A DNA stretch of 30,301 bases from Spirogloea muscicola. Its lineage: Eukaryota; Streptophyta; Zygnematophyceae; Spirogloeales; Spirogloeaceae. Numbering within the stretch: the first letter of the stretch is position 1; each line of letters begins with the position of its first letter. Shown here piece by piece: positions 1 through 13,000 of this stretch. The stretch is from assembly GCA_009602725.1 (NCBI GenBank), contig WELB01000077.1:414761-445061 (forward strand). The letters are read 5' to 3'. Under the pieces are notes generated by a model. The model saw only the letters and a program-made list of their open reading frames with translations. It was not told the origin of the DNA and ran no database searches. Position numbers and translations under genes: made by a program.

Positions 1-2
1 CC

Positions 3-2262
3 GCCGGCGGCAACGACACCGGCGGCGGCGGCGGCGGCGCCCGCGGCGCCGACGAGTGGCAGGAGGAGCGGCCGGTGGACCACCGCATCGCCGAGGAGGA
101 CTTCCACCGCGTCCGCCTCCACGCCTGCGACTTCTTCGTGCGCGCCGTGCCGGACCCCGACGGCGACCTCTACGACTTCCGCGAGGTGACGAGAGCCTTG
201 CCCCCATTATAGATCCGTACATGGTTACCAACAAATTGAGGCAAATTACATGACTCTCTAGGGCTTATAATATTGTCTCAACCCCCCAATCTGATTAGAT
301 GTCCACCTCCCGATTGCATTAGGAACACTGGGCACACTGACCAGTGACTCAGACCCAATCACAAGTCCGGTAGGCTAGTCAAAGACTCAAACCCGTGTCC
401 AGAAACCTAAACCCTGTCGGCTTCAGTCACCGCTACTGCTCTTACCAGTGAAACAACTCTCGGGCTGAGAGCCTCCCAGTAATCCTGGGCCCTCGCTGCT
501 TGCACTTGGGTCATCAGATCCTGGAACCCATCAGAAACTTCCAGTCACAATACATGTATTGAGTCGATCCGACATGTCAGACTGTGAAAGTCATAGCTTC
601 AGAATATGGCGGCTTGTTGCAGGGGATGAAGGCCTTGGCATTGGCGGCTTTGCTTGCTTTGAGCTTCTTGTCGTCGGCCTTGCAACATCGCGGCTTGGCT
701 GGGAGTAGCAGGGCTATCCGGCGATGCTCCTGCTGAAGCCGGTGACCATCACTGACTTGTGCTCCCTCCCGCCTGCCCCTGCTGCAGATGTACGTGAGTG
801 CGCCTGATTCGGATGTGTACGCCGTGCCGCGCGTTCAGGGCAACATGCCAAAGAAGGTGCACAAGTCTGGCAGCTCCACCTGGTCCCTCTCTCTTCCCCC
901 TTCCTCCCGTGGTGCTCTGCTCTGGCACATCGGCATACAAAGCAAGCTTGGCATATAGAATTTTGGTGCTGTGCACATCACACTGCTAGGCTGGCGGGCG
1001 CCACTTGACGTGTGGCAGTCTGGGCTGGGTATGATGCTCAGAATCGTGTGGATCAAGTGCCTCCAAGTGTCAATACCATAGAAAGTCATGCTTCTCAGTC
1101 ACGCTCGTCCACCTCATGCCCTATGACGACCTGCAGCAATTTGCTTTCTGCCCGGCTGGGGTGTTGCTGAAACTCTGGCTCATGTTGTCAGGAATAAGGT
1201 CTTGGACTCACGGTCATGACCTACACATTGGCAAGGAGCTGACGGCGGCTGAGTTGTCCTTCCATTCTTGGCGCGCACCTCTGTGGTGGCAGCCGGTACG
1301 TTGCACCAAGAGCGAGTGGGATGTGATTGTCACGACGCTGCCGCCCCTCGACTCACCGCGCGCGCCATATGCCAAGGAAGAGAGGCAGGCCATGAAGGTA
1401 TGGCCGCCACACTGACTCTTGTCAGGTCATACAAACTTACATCGCATCTGTATGTCCCAGGGCACTATGAAACTCGACCAAGCATGCTCCACAGCAAGCT
1501 CCAGCTTTCCAATATTCATTCCAACAAGCTCAATTTTCCATTAAGCTCGTCTGGCAGCTCTCAAGTGTTCTGGCACCTCATGATGGACGCTTTCCACTGC
1601 AAGGTTAATGAATCGATTGGCTCTTGGCTCCAGGCATTCCTCATCCGGCACTATGGCAACCGGCGTGCTGAAGCCGACAACTTCATGCTGGACTTTGACG
1701 AGATCTACGTTCTCGACTCCAAGACCAAGTCTATCCATAGGGCTCCTGTGGAGGTGCGTCCCCTGAGCTTCCTCCCTCCAATCACAGTGTGTCAGCATAA
1801 CAGAGGCCTGCAGGCTTCAACTCTCCCGCCAAAAAGTGTACGAAGACCATCTTCTTGCCTAGTGGGTTTGAAGTTGCAAGTAACACCCGACTGCATGTCC
1901 TTGTCTGCAGTTGGCCTTGCCACAGGGCCGCAAGCGGGACCGCTTGGACGAGGTACTTGTGGTGCGGGACGACGGGACAAGCTTCAAAATCATTCCACAG
2001 GTCAGGCAACTGCGTAACAACTGAACGTATCCCTGGAGTGCCGGTAAAAAGCTTGTGCTCATAGGAGCTGCTAGTGTGGCCTTCGCAAGCTGGTGCCAGT
2101 TGAGGTGACGGTCAAGCTGGCGTGATCGTGAGCGGGATGGTCCAGGAGGAGCGGAAGACCCCGGACGACGTGCTCCAGGAGATGCAGTGGGACAAGACTC
2201 GGGAGACCATGGAGAACTATCTCCGGGGCTTTCGCGACTACGAGAAGTCAAATTGGTTCTAA
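3..2262 (+). CDS. pTAC6/PAP8-like plastid protein (tentative), 5' end outside window
   Basis: Six exons fit one frame: 3-185, 788-856, 1293-1397, 1634-1753, 1911-2000 and 2146-2262, all joining at phase 0 and ending in TAA. They give 227 residues; the N-terminus is cut off by the window edge. The visible protein starts with a Gly-rich stretch, then an acidic segment (ADEWQEERP), then LYDFRE/MYVSAPDSD, TLPPLDSPRAPY, FLIRHYGNRR, FDEIYVLDSKTKS, RKRDRLDEVLVVRDDG, and a C-terminus ending DYEKSNWF. I recognise no catalytic motif. The pattern recalls the plant plastid transcriptionally active protein pTAC6 (PAP8), a subunit associated with the plastid-encoded RNA polymerase, but this is a resemblance from memory and was not tested by alignment. 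A missing transit peptide would agree with the lost 5' end. The last intron uses the acceptor before GAGGAGCGG; reading straight through upstream of it would hit a stop. Confidence 0.6.
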
Positions 2263-2926
2263 TTTGTAGAATGCGGGCTGCTCGTTGCACGCCCCAAAAC
2301 GGTCTTCCTTCGTGCCACTGAGCACAGCGTATCTTCCGGTCGCCCAAAATCTGCCCTCCATACACTCCGTAGTCCTGCTGTCAGCGGGTCCGTAATTCAC
2401 ACCGCTTTTAGATGCGCATGCTTACATTCCTTTGGGCGGCGATTGCAACTGGGATACTCCGTGTTAGTATGCACATTATAGCGACGATATGGAGAGATCG
2501 TTGCAGGACCTCAGCGCCGCACGATGGGCTGGCCCGGCACGCCATTGCAAAACTGCAGCTCCCGTGGCCCCTTCGAGTGCGAGGCCACTTTTGGGTCTGC
2601 ATTCTCGTCATTATTTTAACTCCAGCCGTTGCAGGGGCCTTCGGGTTCAGAAGCTCGTCTTTGCCACACCACGCTGCGTTGATGCAACGTAAGAATCTGG
2701 CAGTAGAGGGCGATGGCTTTGATAGGCCCAGCGCAGGAAGAAGAATGAACGAAGCCCGAAAGGGCCATTAAAGCGCTAAAGCACACAGCGATTAAATGGC
2801 CACTGGGTGCTCATTATCCCTTTGTTGAGCAGCACGCCTGCAGTTGCCACAGTTGCTTGGCTATGTCGTGCCAACTCCATGGTCCTCGTGCTGCCAGTTG
2901 CTAGCGGCGCTCACTGCCGAACGGCA
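2263..2926. other. intergenic, gene 1 to beta-galactosidase
   Basis: These 664 bp lie between the stop of the upstream gene and the ATG of the beta-galactosidase gene, both on the plus strand. They should hold the 3' UTR of the first and the promoter and 5' UTR of the second. I see no convincing TATA box, no RNA gene and no reading frame that resembles a protein family. Confidence 0.5.
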
Positions 2927-2991
2927 ATGGCGCCCGCCCGGCCGACGGCGGCGGCGGCCGCGGCCGCGGCCGTGGCGGTCCTGCTCGCCTT

Positions 2992-3022
<31 letters not shown>

Positions 3023-6000
3023 ACGGCGAATGCGAGCTTCGACCACCGGGCGCTGCTCATCGGCGGCGAGCGCCGCATCCTCGTCGCCGGCGTCGTCCAC
3101 TACGCCAGGAGCACGCCGCAGGCATGGCCGCCATGAAGAAGCTCTGATGTATTTCTGTAGCTTAACGAAAGGCCGCTGGTCCCTCTTCAGGCCGTGAGCG
3201 CCTTCGGCGGCGTCTGCTTTGGGACGACAGCCGCTGGCCAACGACCTTTAACTCCTGAACCCTGACTTTATATCCTAACCCTGAGTCCTAACCCCTACAT
3301 TCAGGCTGACCGTGTACTCGACCCTGCAGATGTGGCCGCGCCTCTTCGCCAGGGCCCGGGCCGGCGGCATCAACGCCATCCAGACGTACATGTTCTGGAA
3401 CGCGCACGAGCCCCGCCGCGGCGAGGTAAGCCCGGCCACAGCGCGCTCGCTGCACCTGTGGCAATTTGCCAGGTTGTTGTTGTTCTCTCAACGAGGCAGT
3501 CGTTTGCCAAGCCCAATTCTGAGCACTTCAATGTCGGTTGACGATCCCGGTGATAATGAATCACTTGCCGACTCCAATTTTGAGCACTTGGGTCTTGGTG
3601 GACAATTCCGTGATTGCGAATCAAACTTCAACAATCCAATTGGCCGTTGTGTGGTGGCCAGTACGACTTCAGCGGGCGCCTTGACGTAGTGCGCTTCCTC
3701 GAGCTGGCGGCTGACTACGGCTTTGTTGTCAACCTGAGGATTGGGCCCTACGCCTGTGCTGAGTGGAACTATGGGTGAGGCAGGGTTTTGTGCAATTGAA
3801 AATGCATAATTTTGTTGTGTAATGGTAACAATGCTTGGAGGCCTGCATGTTTTGTTGGGGCAAAGTTGGCAACCACCCCTGACGTGCACAAGTAGGGTCG
3901 CAGTGCACAATCAAGGACAAGTATATAGTTCACAAGTCACGATCATATGAACAAGGTTCAAATTTTTCATAGAAGTCCAGAGACTCTCACCTGCTGGCTT
4001 GCTGTTGATGCTACCCTCACACTTACAGCAGTTGGCCCCACCTGTGCGATGCAGCGGGCTGCCCTTCTGGCTCAGGGACATTCCTGGCATGCAGTTTCGC
4101 ACTGACAACGAGCCCTTCAAGGTATCAATCAAGGACGAGTGACATGCGTTTGCTGGTCCAAGTATTGCAGCACAAAGCGCAGCTCCATGTTTGACTAGTT
4201 AATGAACTCTGTTGTGAAGTGCAGAGCTAACATGCTTGGGAAGGCCAGACTGTGTGCCACTAGACAATAGCCGTGGCCCCATGACTTTGAGCACTTGCCT
4301 CTCTAAGTGGTCCTGCGCTCTGTTGCTCTGATTACTCAGGCGGAGATGCTGCGATATATGAAGTACGTCGTTAGGAAGCTAAAGCACCACAAGCTTTTCT
4401 CCTGGCAAGGTGGCCCCATCATACTTACTCAGGTGCTTATGTGCAGCATCCACTGGCATGACTTGCGTCATTATAGTCACACAAGTTGCGGCTTTGAGTT
4501 TCCATTTATATGGCTTGCTACCGACTTGCAGTAGTGCCAAGTGATCCTCAGTTGTGTTACTTGAGTTGCCACCACCTTGAGATTTACAACACGTATTATT
4601 AAGCTGCTGCCATCAAGTAGCATAATGGGGAGAAAGTCAAACAAGTGCAAAGTGAGATGCTGTTGTAGATGGGGTGCAGGTGGAGAACGAGTATGGTAAT
4701 GTGGAGGCTGACTTTGGACCAGGAGGTGCAATATATGCGAGGTGGGCTGCAGAGATGGCGCTCAGCCTGGATACACGCACGCCATGGATGATGTGCGCTC
4801 AGCCTGATGCTCCAAAGGATGTGGTAAGAGGAAAGTCTCTCAGCACCTTCTCCACACGAGAGTATGTTAAGTTTGTCATTGCAATGGGTACTCCTAGGAA
4901 GGGTGTAAGGTACAAGTTGGGGTCTACTATGGAGTCTCACTCCTTTGCCTTAGGGAATGCACTGTTGGTATTGCACTCCTGACATCTTGAGTACAATCAG
5001 GACACCAGGCCACAGCTTTCGATGCAACTTGATCCAAAAGTCATTGGTTGCGTAGACAGATAGTTGTATTCGTGCCATCCACTTAATGCTCCAGCATCAG
5101 ATCTGAGTTACTCTTAAGCAAGCTTGTAGAACATGAGGAGCATATTGCCCATGCCTGTAGCACAAATTAGCCTAAGACTGTGATCTGCTTACAAGACACT
5201 ATGTGCTCCAACTTACACCGGAATTGAACATGTTGTTTGTGGTAGATCAACACGTGCAACGGTTTCTATTGCGATGGCTGGAGGTCCAACGCTTGGTCCA
5301 AGCCGAATCTTTTCACAGAAAGCTGGAGTGGCTGGTACACACTTGCATCGAGCAACTGTGGCTGTCATGGGCACTCTCACATCCACTGCATTACTATACT
5401 GGGTTGCAGAATAGAGTTCCATTGAGATTACAGCGATTTGTATCCCTGTCGGCTGTGTTGCAAGGTTTGTAGCTTGGGGCCAATCACTCCCAGACCGCCC
5501 CACAGAAGACCTCGCATTCGCCACTGCCCGATGGTTTGCCCGTGGAGGCTCCTACATCGCCTATTACATGGTTTGTTTCAAAACTATTAGCATGAAACAT
5601 TCATGATTGCAGCTGCAGCTGCTTGTATCACAGCTACTTCGGTGTGGCATTCTCCTATTCGCCCCTTGCCTCTCCTGCTTGGCAAAACAGTACCACGGAG
5701 GCACCACTTTCGGACGCTACACAGGAGGCCCTTACCTGACAACATCATATGACTACAGCGCACCACTAGACGAGTTCGGTACGGGAGAAGACTTTCATGC
5801 ATGTGTTGCCTTGATGGTTTACAATGTGTCGTAAATTGAGCCAGCAGCAAAGGACGTGCACACAGTTGGCAAGATGACATACTGCATGCAGGTTTGCCAA
5901 AGGAGCCTACGTATAGTCATCTTGCTGCTCTGCATCGGGTGATTCAAGACTGCGAGGACGCACTCACCATGTCAGAGGAGCCCTTGCAAGCCATGCTGGG

Positions 6001-9000
6001 GGAAGCACAAGAGGTTGCTTGTCTAATTCAGTTAGTCACATAAGCCGTGCCGTATCATTGTCCTTGTTTGCTTACCTGGTACATGGCTGGCAACTCAATT
6101 GCCAAAATCTGGCTGCCAATAATTTCTTCCAGATATACTCAAGCATGTGAGCCCTTACCGAAGTTGTTGTAACAATCCTGACCATATCAGTAACATTGGA
6201 CCTCATACTTTGTCAGGTACATCTGTATGGGCAACTCCTAGACGCATTCTCGGGATATACAACGCACTCAACGCCATGTGTGGCATTCCTTTCAAACTTT
6301 GGGGGCTCGTCGGAGACGGTTGTCTTCAGAGGACGAGAATATCTCTTGCCAGAGTGGTCTGTCAGCATTCTGCCCGATTGCAGGAACGTAGCCTTCAACA
6401 CCGCTCATGTAAGGCCTCCTTCGCATCAGTGCCACTGCAGCAGCGGCGCAAGATGTATGCCTGCTTGAGGAGCTCGTTGCCAGCATCATAGCATTATGTA
6501 TTCCTCAAAATATCTTCGCTATTCTTGCCTACCCTCATCACAGCATCGCAACCCACAAAGCCAGACTTTGCAATGCAGGTGAAGAACCAGACAACGTTGA
6601 TGGGTTGGACTCCTGCCGTCGACACAGAAGGCTCAAGACATAGTGGAGCTGCCGTTGTGGACAACTGGAGGGGGAAGGTCTTGCGTGCTATCACCACTTC
6701 AAGCACCCAGAGGCTGCCGAGGGCCTCTAAGGCCTGGGCCTGGAAATGGGCATCGGAGCCAGTGGGACAGTGGGGCAATGTCACGTCCTCGCCACTGCCG
6801 CTGGAGCAGATTATCACCACCCGGGACTCTACCGACTACTTGTGGTACATTCACAGGTATGGTCAGGGCGCAGCTGAAATTATTTCAAAATCAGCATAAA
6901 TACAAAGAGACGTTACTTAGGGAGTTGCCTCGAGTCTACTTTAAAATTCTCTAATGCATGTCTATGAAGCTTTCCCTGGCTGTAGCTTGGAGCTTCCTGA
7001 GGAGCTCGGGCCTGTGAATGTGACCCTGGAGATCACAAGCGTCGGTCATGCGCTCCACGCTTTCATCAACGGGGATCTTTCAGGTTCTTGCCCCAGTTGG
7101 TCACGTCCACCAAATAAATACTTACCTGTCCAAGTGCACTGCAATATCCAGATTTTTGTCGCTTGTACTGCCCAGTCCAGGTGACAGAGTACAGAGTTGC
7201 TATTCTAGGTGATTCAGAGGTTATCCGCAGGAAGTTTTTTTAGTGAATGCTGGAGATGCAGCGTGGACCTCACATGAACAAATTGCTGCACAATGAGTGG
7301 GACAGGAAGTGCCATAGGTGGGGCCATCGTTACTCTCCCCATTAGCCTGAAAGGAGGCAAGAACGAGATTGCTATCCTCAGCATGACCGTGGGCCTCTGG
7401 GTGAGCTTCTACAGAGCCTCTTATCTATCTCTAAACCACTCAATTTGCAGGCCACTGATGCAGCAGTTGCAGCTGAGCATCTTATTAACCAGGCTGGAGG
7501 AATAACACTTGCGGTAGAGTGCATGCACTTGCATGATTGAATCTCAGGTTGACGTTGCTGATCATGTGTTCAAGCTCGCTGACATTTCTACAGTCGAGGG
7601 TTGAAGACCAAGCAGACACCTGCTAGACACCTGCTAGATACACCTGCTAGATATGCTGCTACACATATATATATATATATTTATTTATTTATTACAAGCT
7701 CACCGAATGTCCACACAGACCTCTTAAGTTGGCAGCTATGCACGTCTGACAAAGAGCAGACTGACTGGAACCTCTGCATCGCAGAACTACTTTGCCCACT
7801 TCGAGACTTGGGAAGCTGGAATCCGTGGAAGCGTGATCGTCAGAGGTCTGCCTACAGGGGACCTAGATGTCAGCTCTACAGGATGCTGGCACCATCAGGT
7901 TGGCAACATTGTGGCTATCTCTTGACATATATTGTGCACCTTTGGATTCACCAACTTAGAAGAATCTGCAGGCTGATGTCGGCGGCCTCTTCAGAGGAGC
8001 ATTGTACATCCGAGCAAAATGGTGCCATGTTGATGCAGAACACAGAGGAGGCTGTGTCCCTAACCAACTAAAGCACGCAAGGAAGCAAGCAACCCATTCA
8101 ACGTGGCGATTAAGCAAGCAATCATCCAATCAAATTAGTCATGTATTTAATCAACCCAACAACGAAATGAAGTAAACCAACTAACCTGAACAAGCTAAAT
8201 CCTGCAGGTGGGCTTAAGCGGTGAGGAGCTCGAGCTGTACAGGCCCAGTCGTTCAAGGAGTGCAAGTTGGCACTCGTCTCTGGCAACATATCGTCCGCTG
8301 ACTTGGTATAAGGTAATGACCATTTGCTTCACTTCAAAAAGCACAAGTCAGTGCTTAGCAAACACTCTAGCTTATGACAACCCTTGCATTTATGACCTGT
8401 CATCAGTCCTCCCTTATATGGGCACTATTGACCTGTGCACACGCACACCTCGGAACTGTTGAACAATGGAAATCGTTTAATTCTCAAGCAGTAGCTTTTG
8501 ACTTCCTAGAGCTGTGTGCAGCGTACACCTAGCGATGACATAGCTTGTGACGCAGGTCAATTTTGACGAGCCCGAGGGCGACAGACCTCTAGCAGTGGAC
8601 CTGGGGAGCATGGGCAAGGGGTTCGCGTGGGTCAATGGACACGCGCTCGGCCGCTTCTGGCCGAGCATGATCGCGCAGCCGGCAGGCGCACCCTGCGACA
8701 TCACATGCCCCTACCAAGGATCCTACAATCCTGCCAAGTGCCGCCATGGCTGCGGCCAGCCCACTCAGCGCTGGTAAGGAACTCGTACCTCAAAACCCAT
8801 ATTGGCTTGGTGCTCGATGCATGCAGCGCAGCCAAGCAAGCTCTGCAGCACTGCAGTTTTGTATGCGCAGAAGTCGTCAAGCAAGACTGAGGTGCTTACG
8901 TCCACAGGTACCACGTACCACGGGAGTGGCTGAGGCCTGAGGATAACCTGCTGGTGCTCTTTGAGGAGATGGGAGGGGACCCATCACTGGTCTCGCTCGT

Positions 9001-9805
9001 CGAGCGCGCGCCCAAGACAATCTGCGCGAGCCTGCGGCTCAGATCCTCTGCCACCAAAGCCGACCACAATCACAGCCTCAGCGTGAGCATGGTTACGCGT
9101 GATGAGGAGGAGGAGGAGCTGGAGCTGAGCTGCGCGCCTGGCCAGGAGATTGGCGCCCTTGACTTTGTCGGATATGCTGACCCTGCTGCCGTGTGCGGCC
9201 GGCTGGACAAGGGCGACTGCTACGCACCTGACGCCAGCGCAAAGGAGGTGCCCATTTCACACTACTTGTAGTTTGGATGTGTACCTATTGTGGAGGCTGC
9301 AGAAATTGTTCCAATATGACAGAAACTTATAGAGATAGAGTTTGGCATTTAAGTCAGAATATAACGCACAATGCTGTGCACATTATGGTGCTTTTGTTGG
9401 TAGTATTCGTACCAGCTTGCTGCCAGCATAGCTGACGTGCACTTGGTGGTATAATGGCTGCCTCACTCATGGCTAGCTCTGCTTGCTTGTCTGCAGGATG
9501 CCGAGGAGCAGTGCCTGGGCCACCGGCGCTGCTTGATTGCGTCACGCAGAGACGCTTTACATTCTGGCAGAGCTCGATGTCAAGGCAAGGCCAAGGTTTT
9601 CGTTGTCCAAGCGAGGTGCAGAGATGCAGACAGCCATGATGCAAATGGAATGACGAGCCCACTAGACAAGGTCTTGCAGAGCCAGGGAAGAGCGTGGTGG
9701 GAGAGGAGCGGATCACGCTGGCAGAGGCCTGTCGCGAGGGAACTCCTTGCATGGAGCTCGAAGAGTGCGAGTCGAGGAAGTAAAGGTCACCCACAATTTC
9801 AGTAA
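2927..9805 (+). CDS. BGAL: GH35 beta-galactosidase with C-terminal SUEL lectin domain
   Basis: The enzyme removes terminal beta-galactose from cell-wall polysaccharides, arabinogalactan proteins or N-glycans, and should be secreted. Nineteen exons join in frame: 2927-3121, 3330-3425, 3662-3774, 4055-4121, 4340-4432, 4680-4823, 5246-5334, 5465-5570, 5691-5778, 5892-6013, 6217-6408, 6579-6856, 6986-7083, 7306-7400, 7785-7898, 8208-8312, 8556-8773, 8908-9247 and 9497-9805, giving 953 residues. An Ala-rich signal peptide occupies about residues 1-36. GH35 motifs follow: [25 protein letters not shown] (likely acid/base E192), LFTESWSGW (likely nucleophile E261) and YHGGTTFGR. The jelly-roll part carries LTWYK and [19 protein letters not shown] Cys-rich SUEL lectin domain spans about residues 813-892, followed by an unusual 61-residue tail. 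Nineteen exons match the largest land-plant BGAL genes. Intron 1 starts with GC rather than GT. Confidence 0.93.
2996..3022 (+). repeat. (GCG)9 run in beta-galactosidase signal peptide
   Basis: Nine uninterrupted GCG codons encode poly-Ala inside the predicted signal peptide. Such runs slip easily, so length variation between strains is likely. Confidence 0.9.
3122..3329 (+). other. GC-AG intron 1 of the beta-galactosidase gene
   Basis: Family similarity requires STPQ to join MWPRLF. The only phase-0 junction is CAG|GCATGG to CTGCAG|ATGTGG, so the donor is GC. Read-through of the intron would encode AWPP and then stop, which happens to mimic the next exon. Confidence 0.75.
3514..3635 (+). 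repeat. imperfect 61-bp tandem duplication in beta-galactosidase intron 2
   Basis: Two copies offset by 61 bp begin CAATTCTGAGCACTT (3514) and CAATTTTGAGCACTT (3575). They share further blocks such as GTCGGTTG/GTCTTGGTG and TGAT(A/T)(A/G)(T/C)GAATCA. The copies are clearly diverged. Confidence 0.7.
7616..7650 (+). repeat. three copies of ACACCTGCTAG in beta-galactosidase intron 14
   Basis: The 11-mer ACACCTGCTAG occurs at 7616, 7627 and 7640; the third copy follows a 2-base insertion. An (AT)8 run at 7665-7680 and TTTA repeats follow. Confidence 0.9.
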
Positions 9806-10026
9806 TCCCGTGTCCTAATGACATGCATGTGGAAGTGCCAAGTGCAGGAGACTAGACAGTTACATGGCACATTAGTCAGTGAGAGGACTATGTTGTCCTG
9901 CCTAACACAGCATGTGAGACATTATGCCTCAATCAATTTTGCTCAGCAAGCGTGTATTCCTCTTAAGAATCAGGTAACCAATGGGCTCAAGCAGCGCTCA
10001 GGCTTGGCAGAAACCTAACGTTTGCA
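9806..10026. other. convergent 3' gap, beta-galactosidase and SMU1
   Basis: The stop codons of the plus-strand beta-galactosidase and minus-strand SMU1 face each other across 221 bp. Both 3' UTRs must lie here and probably overlap. I see no TGTAA or AATAAA element close after either stop. Confidence 0.6.
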
Positions 10027-13000
10027 CTATGTGGCCCAAAGCTTGAGGACTGGATCTTCGCCATAAGAGGCAAGGACATTCCGGTGTGGGTGGTGCGCCA
10101 CGCCTATGACCTCCTTGTCGTGGATCTGTGAGGGCACCCGCCAGAGTGAGGATGCAGACAAAAATCTAAATCACGCAATTTCTGATTCAGATTTCAGCAA
10201 AGTAGCAGCAGTGCTCCTATTTATGCAGCTTACAGAAGTAGCTGGCTTTCACAAGCACCAGGCTTGGCTGCAACTTTCCACAACCAAAGGATGTAACTGG
10301 ATCTGCTCAGTGGATTGCTATTAAAAGCTTACCTTCATGAGATGCTCAAGCTTTCCAGACTGGTAGCCAAAGCAATACAGGTTCCTGCGCATCATGAAGC
10401 ACAAGCAATGCAAGACATTAGAGGCATCCATATTGACCAGACTATGCAGGCGCCAATCTGAATGTAGGAGTCGTGGTGCTATAACATCAGACTTGGTGAA
10501 AGAAGGTCAGCTAGCGCAGTTGTGTCACCTGTCTTCTCCTACACAGTAGAACCAGTCGCCTTTTGGTGACACGCACGCCCCCACAAAATCGCCACCTTCT
10601 CTCTTGCCGGATGAGAAGCTCTTAACCACCTGTGTGGAAGTACTAGCTGAAGGGTATGAAGTGACCAGGTGAAGCAACGCCAAGCTGCAAACTGTGACAG
10701 CAGCTCACACAGTAGATACTACAACAGAGCATATATTCTATGTTATTATTCAAGAGAGTGCATGGCACGCTGCACCCAAGCTCAATACCGGCCAAGAAGG
10801 AGAGCACAAGACTTTGAGCAATGCAGCAAAATGTCCTACAAACACCTGTCCCTGCAGTGTCATGACGAAGATGGTAGAAGAGCGGCTGCACACGACAATG
10901 TGGTCCAGATTCTTGGGCATCACATGCACAGAATTGACTGTAGCATCCCCGCCCTGCAAGTTACTGGCAAGACATCAACAATCTGAGCAACAAATACAGT
11001 GACTCCCAGTAGTGGCTGCCCAAGCGACACAGCCACTACTTCTTTGTGCCGTTGATATAACGCCTGGCATGCATTCTGGACGTTGATTGACGATGAAATG
11101 GCGAATGACAGTTGGTGATGCTCTGGAGTTAAGGTGTATAGGATGTTCAAGGTGGGTTTGGGCATAACATGAGTCCCTTGTCCCTTACCCGTAGAGGTGG
11201 TGGGGGCTTTAAGGTCTGCAGGCAGTCTGCGCTTTTGGCATCCCAGACCTGCCAATCCAATCGTAGCTCAGCTGTCACTATGCAAATGGTTTAGGGAGGT
11301 CGCAAGCCAAGCTTAGCCTAATCAATAATCAGCAATGAGGCACTCGCAAGCAGTAACAGAGGCAGTGATTGAAGAAGAGATGGCGCCATTGTGCTGGACG
11401 ATACCACCTGGCTTGAGAACCCTTTTCTTAAAGGCAAATTACCTTTACAGTGCCATCACTGGACGCAGTGACAACTCTCCCGCCGTCGCTCGTATAAATA
11501 GCATCGTTCACATAGGAACTGTGGCCACGGAACTCCTTCAGGGTCTTGCCCGACTTGAGGCCGTGTATTCTGCAAGCAAAGAGGTAAAAGCAAGACATGA
11601 GACAAGCACAGTGGCATCTTCCACATGTTCGCATGCATAGATAGAATCAAAGAGGCAGACAATGGAACAGACACCTGCTTGTTCTCTTCCATCTTGAATG
11701 AGTATGTAATCATTCAGGTTATCACAATTGTGACGTTCATGTCATGAATAAGCAAGATACAATGCAGTATTGATGCAGGTGTGCAGCACAGGGAATGGCT
11801 TGCGACCTGGCAAGGGTGTCGAACGAGGCAGAGAGGAGCTGGGAACTGTCCCGAGAGAAGCAGATGGAAGTAACTCCCTGCGAGTGCGCATTCTCGAACC
11901 GCCTCAGGCACTGGCCTGTCCTCAGCCGCCAGACCTGGCAAGGGCTCGTGCAATACGATTTGAGCAAGTGTTCTGGTTGCAGAAGCTAGTCTTTGTGCAT
12001 TTTACAAGAGGAAGCCCAGTGGAGAAAGAGATACGTCAGGAGAAGCTGGTCTGGTGGATCTGCACTGTGAGACTGTTGTTTGGGTCCTGAGGCCACAAGC
12101 TCCGCAAAACTTGCCGTGCTACACTGCACAATGCCGTTATGAGTGAGTTCGTATGGCTACCTTGATCTTTCCATCCTGAGAGCCGGACGCGAGCATCTCC
12201 GAGTCCTTGCTCCAGTTTACGCACAGCACAGCCTCCTCGTGCATCATGAAGGAGTCCTGTGGGACAGACAACGCAAAGCAAGACAGCTGGCGTGACTTTG
12301 TTGCCAGCCTTAGGCACCTTCATGTGATACTGCAGGTCCGCTACCAGAAGAGCTGACGCCAGTGAGGTAGTTGTGGGGCCTGCTGAGGTATGTAGCTTCT
12401 GAGGATGTGAGGACTTGGTCAGGCATTCATTTCCTCAGCTTTAGAAACTGAGATAAGGACTCACGTCGGCTTGATACTGCAGGTCCTTCTTCAGCTTTCC
12501 CGTTACGTAATCCCAGACCTGCGTCTCATTGAGAGCCCGAAATTGAAGAGGAGTACGGGCCTGCTGTACCTCGAAGAGATGGGTACATTACTGCAGCAGT
12601 AATTTGCAATGTTATCACTCTGTATTTTCAGGCCTCTCCAAGCCTGACTCTTCTACTTGCAGACTCACCTCAATGAAGCCATCCACTGAGGAGGAGACCA
12701 GGCACTGGCCATCTGGCGAAAAGCGAGCACACTCCGGGTGGCTCTTCTTACCAAACTGCAGCATATTGAGGAAATCTTTGACTGAGGAATATTAAGGCAG
12801 CACACACAGGGTCCCAAAAATTCTGCAGGCTGTGGATCTTTGCTAATTGAGTAAAGTCTAAGAGTACGCTGGATCATGCATAAACTCATTATCCTTTCTT
12901 AATTCTGAGATCCAGCGAAATGTGACCAGCGAGGGTGGCATGATCCATGTGCCGACCTTGATGTTGTGCATGACTTGTGTGGGGAAGGTCTCCTCCTCGT

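Noticed and set aside
1268-2017. 249-residue plus-strand frame in gene 1
   Set aside because: It is out of frame with the conserved exons 1293-1397, 1634-1753 and 1911-2000 and crosses introns; it is a composition effect.
2100-2145. Apparent frameshift or early stop near the end of gene 1
   Set aside because: Using the acceptor GGTCCAG at 2145 joins the last exon in phase with no frameshift, so no break is needed.
3250-3300. Telomere-like CCTAACCC words
   Set aside because: The words are irregular and few, lie inside an intron and do not form an array.
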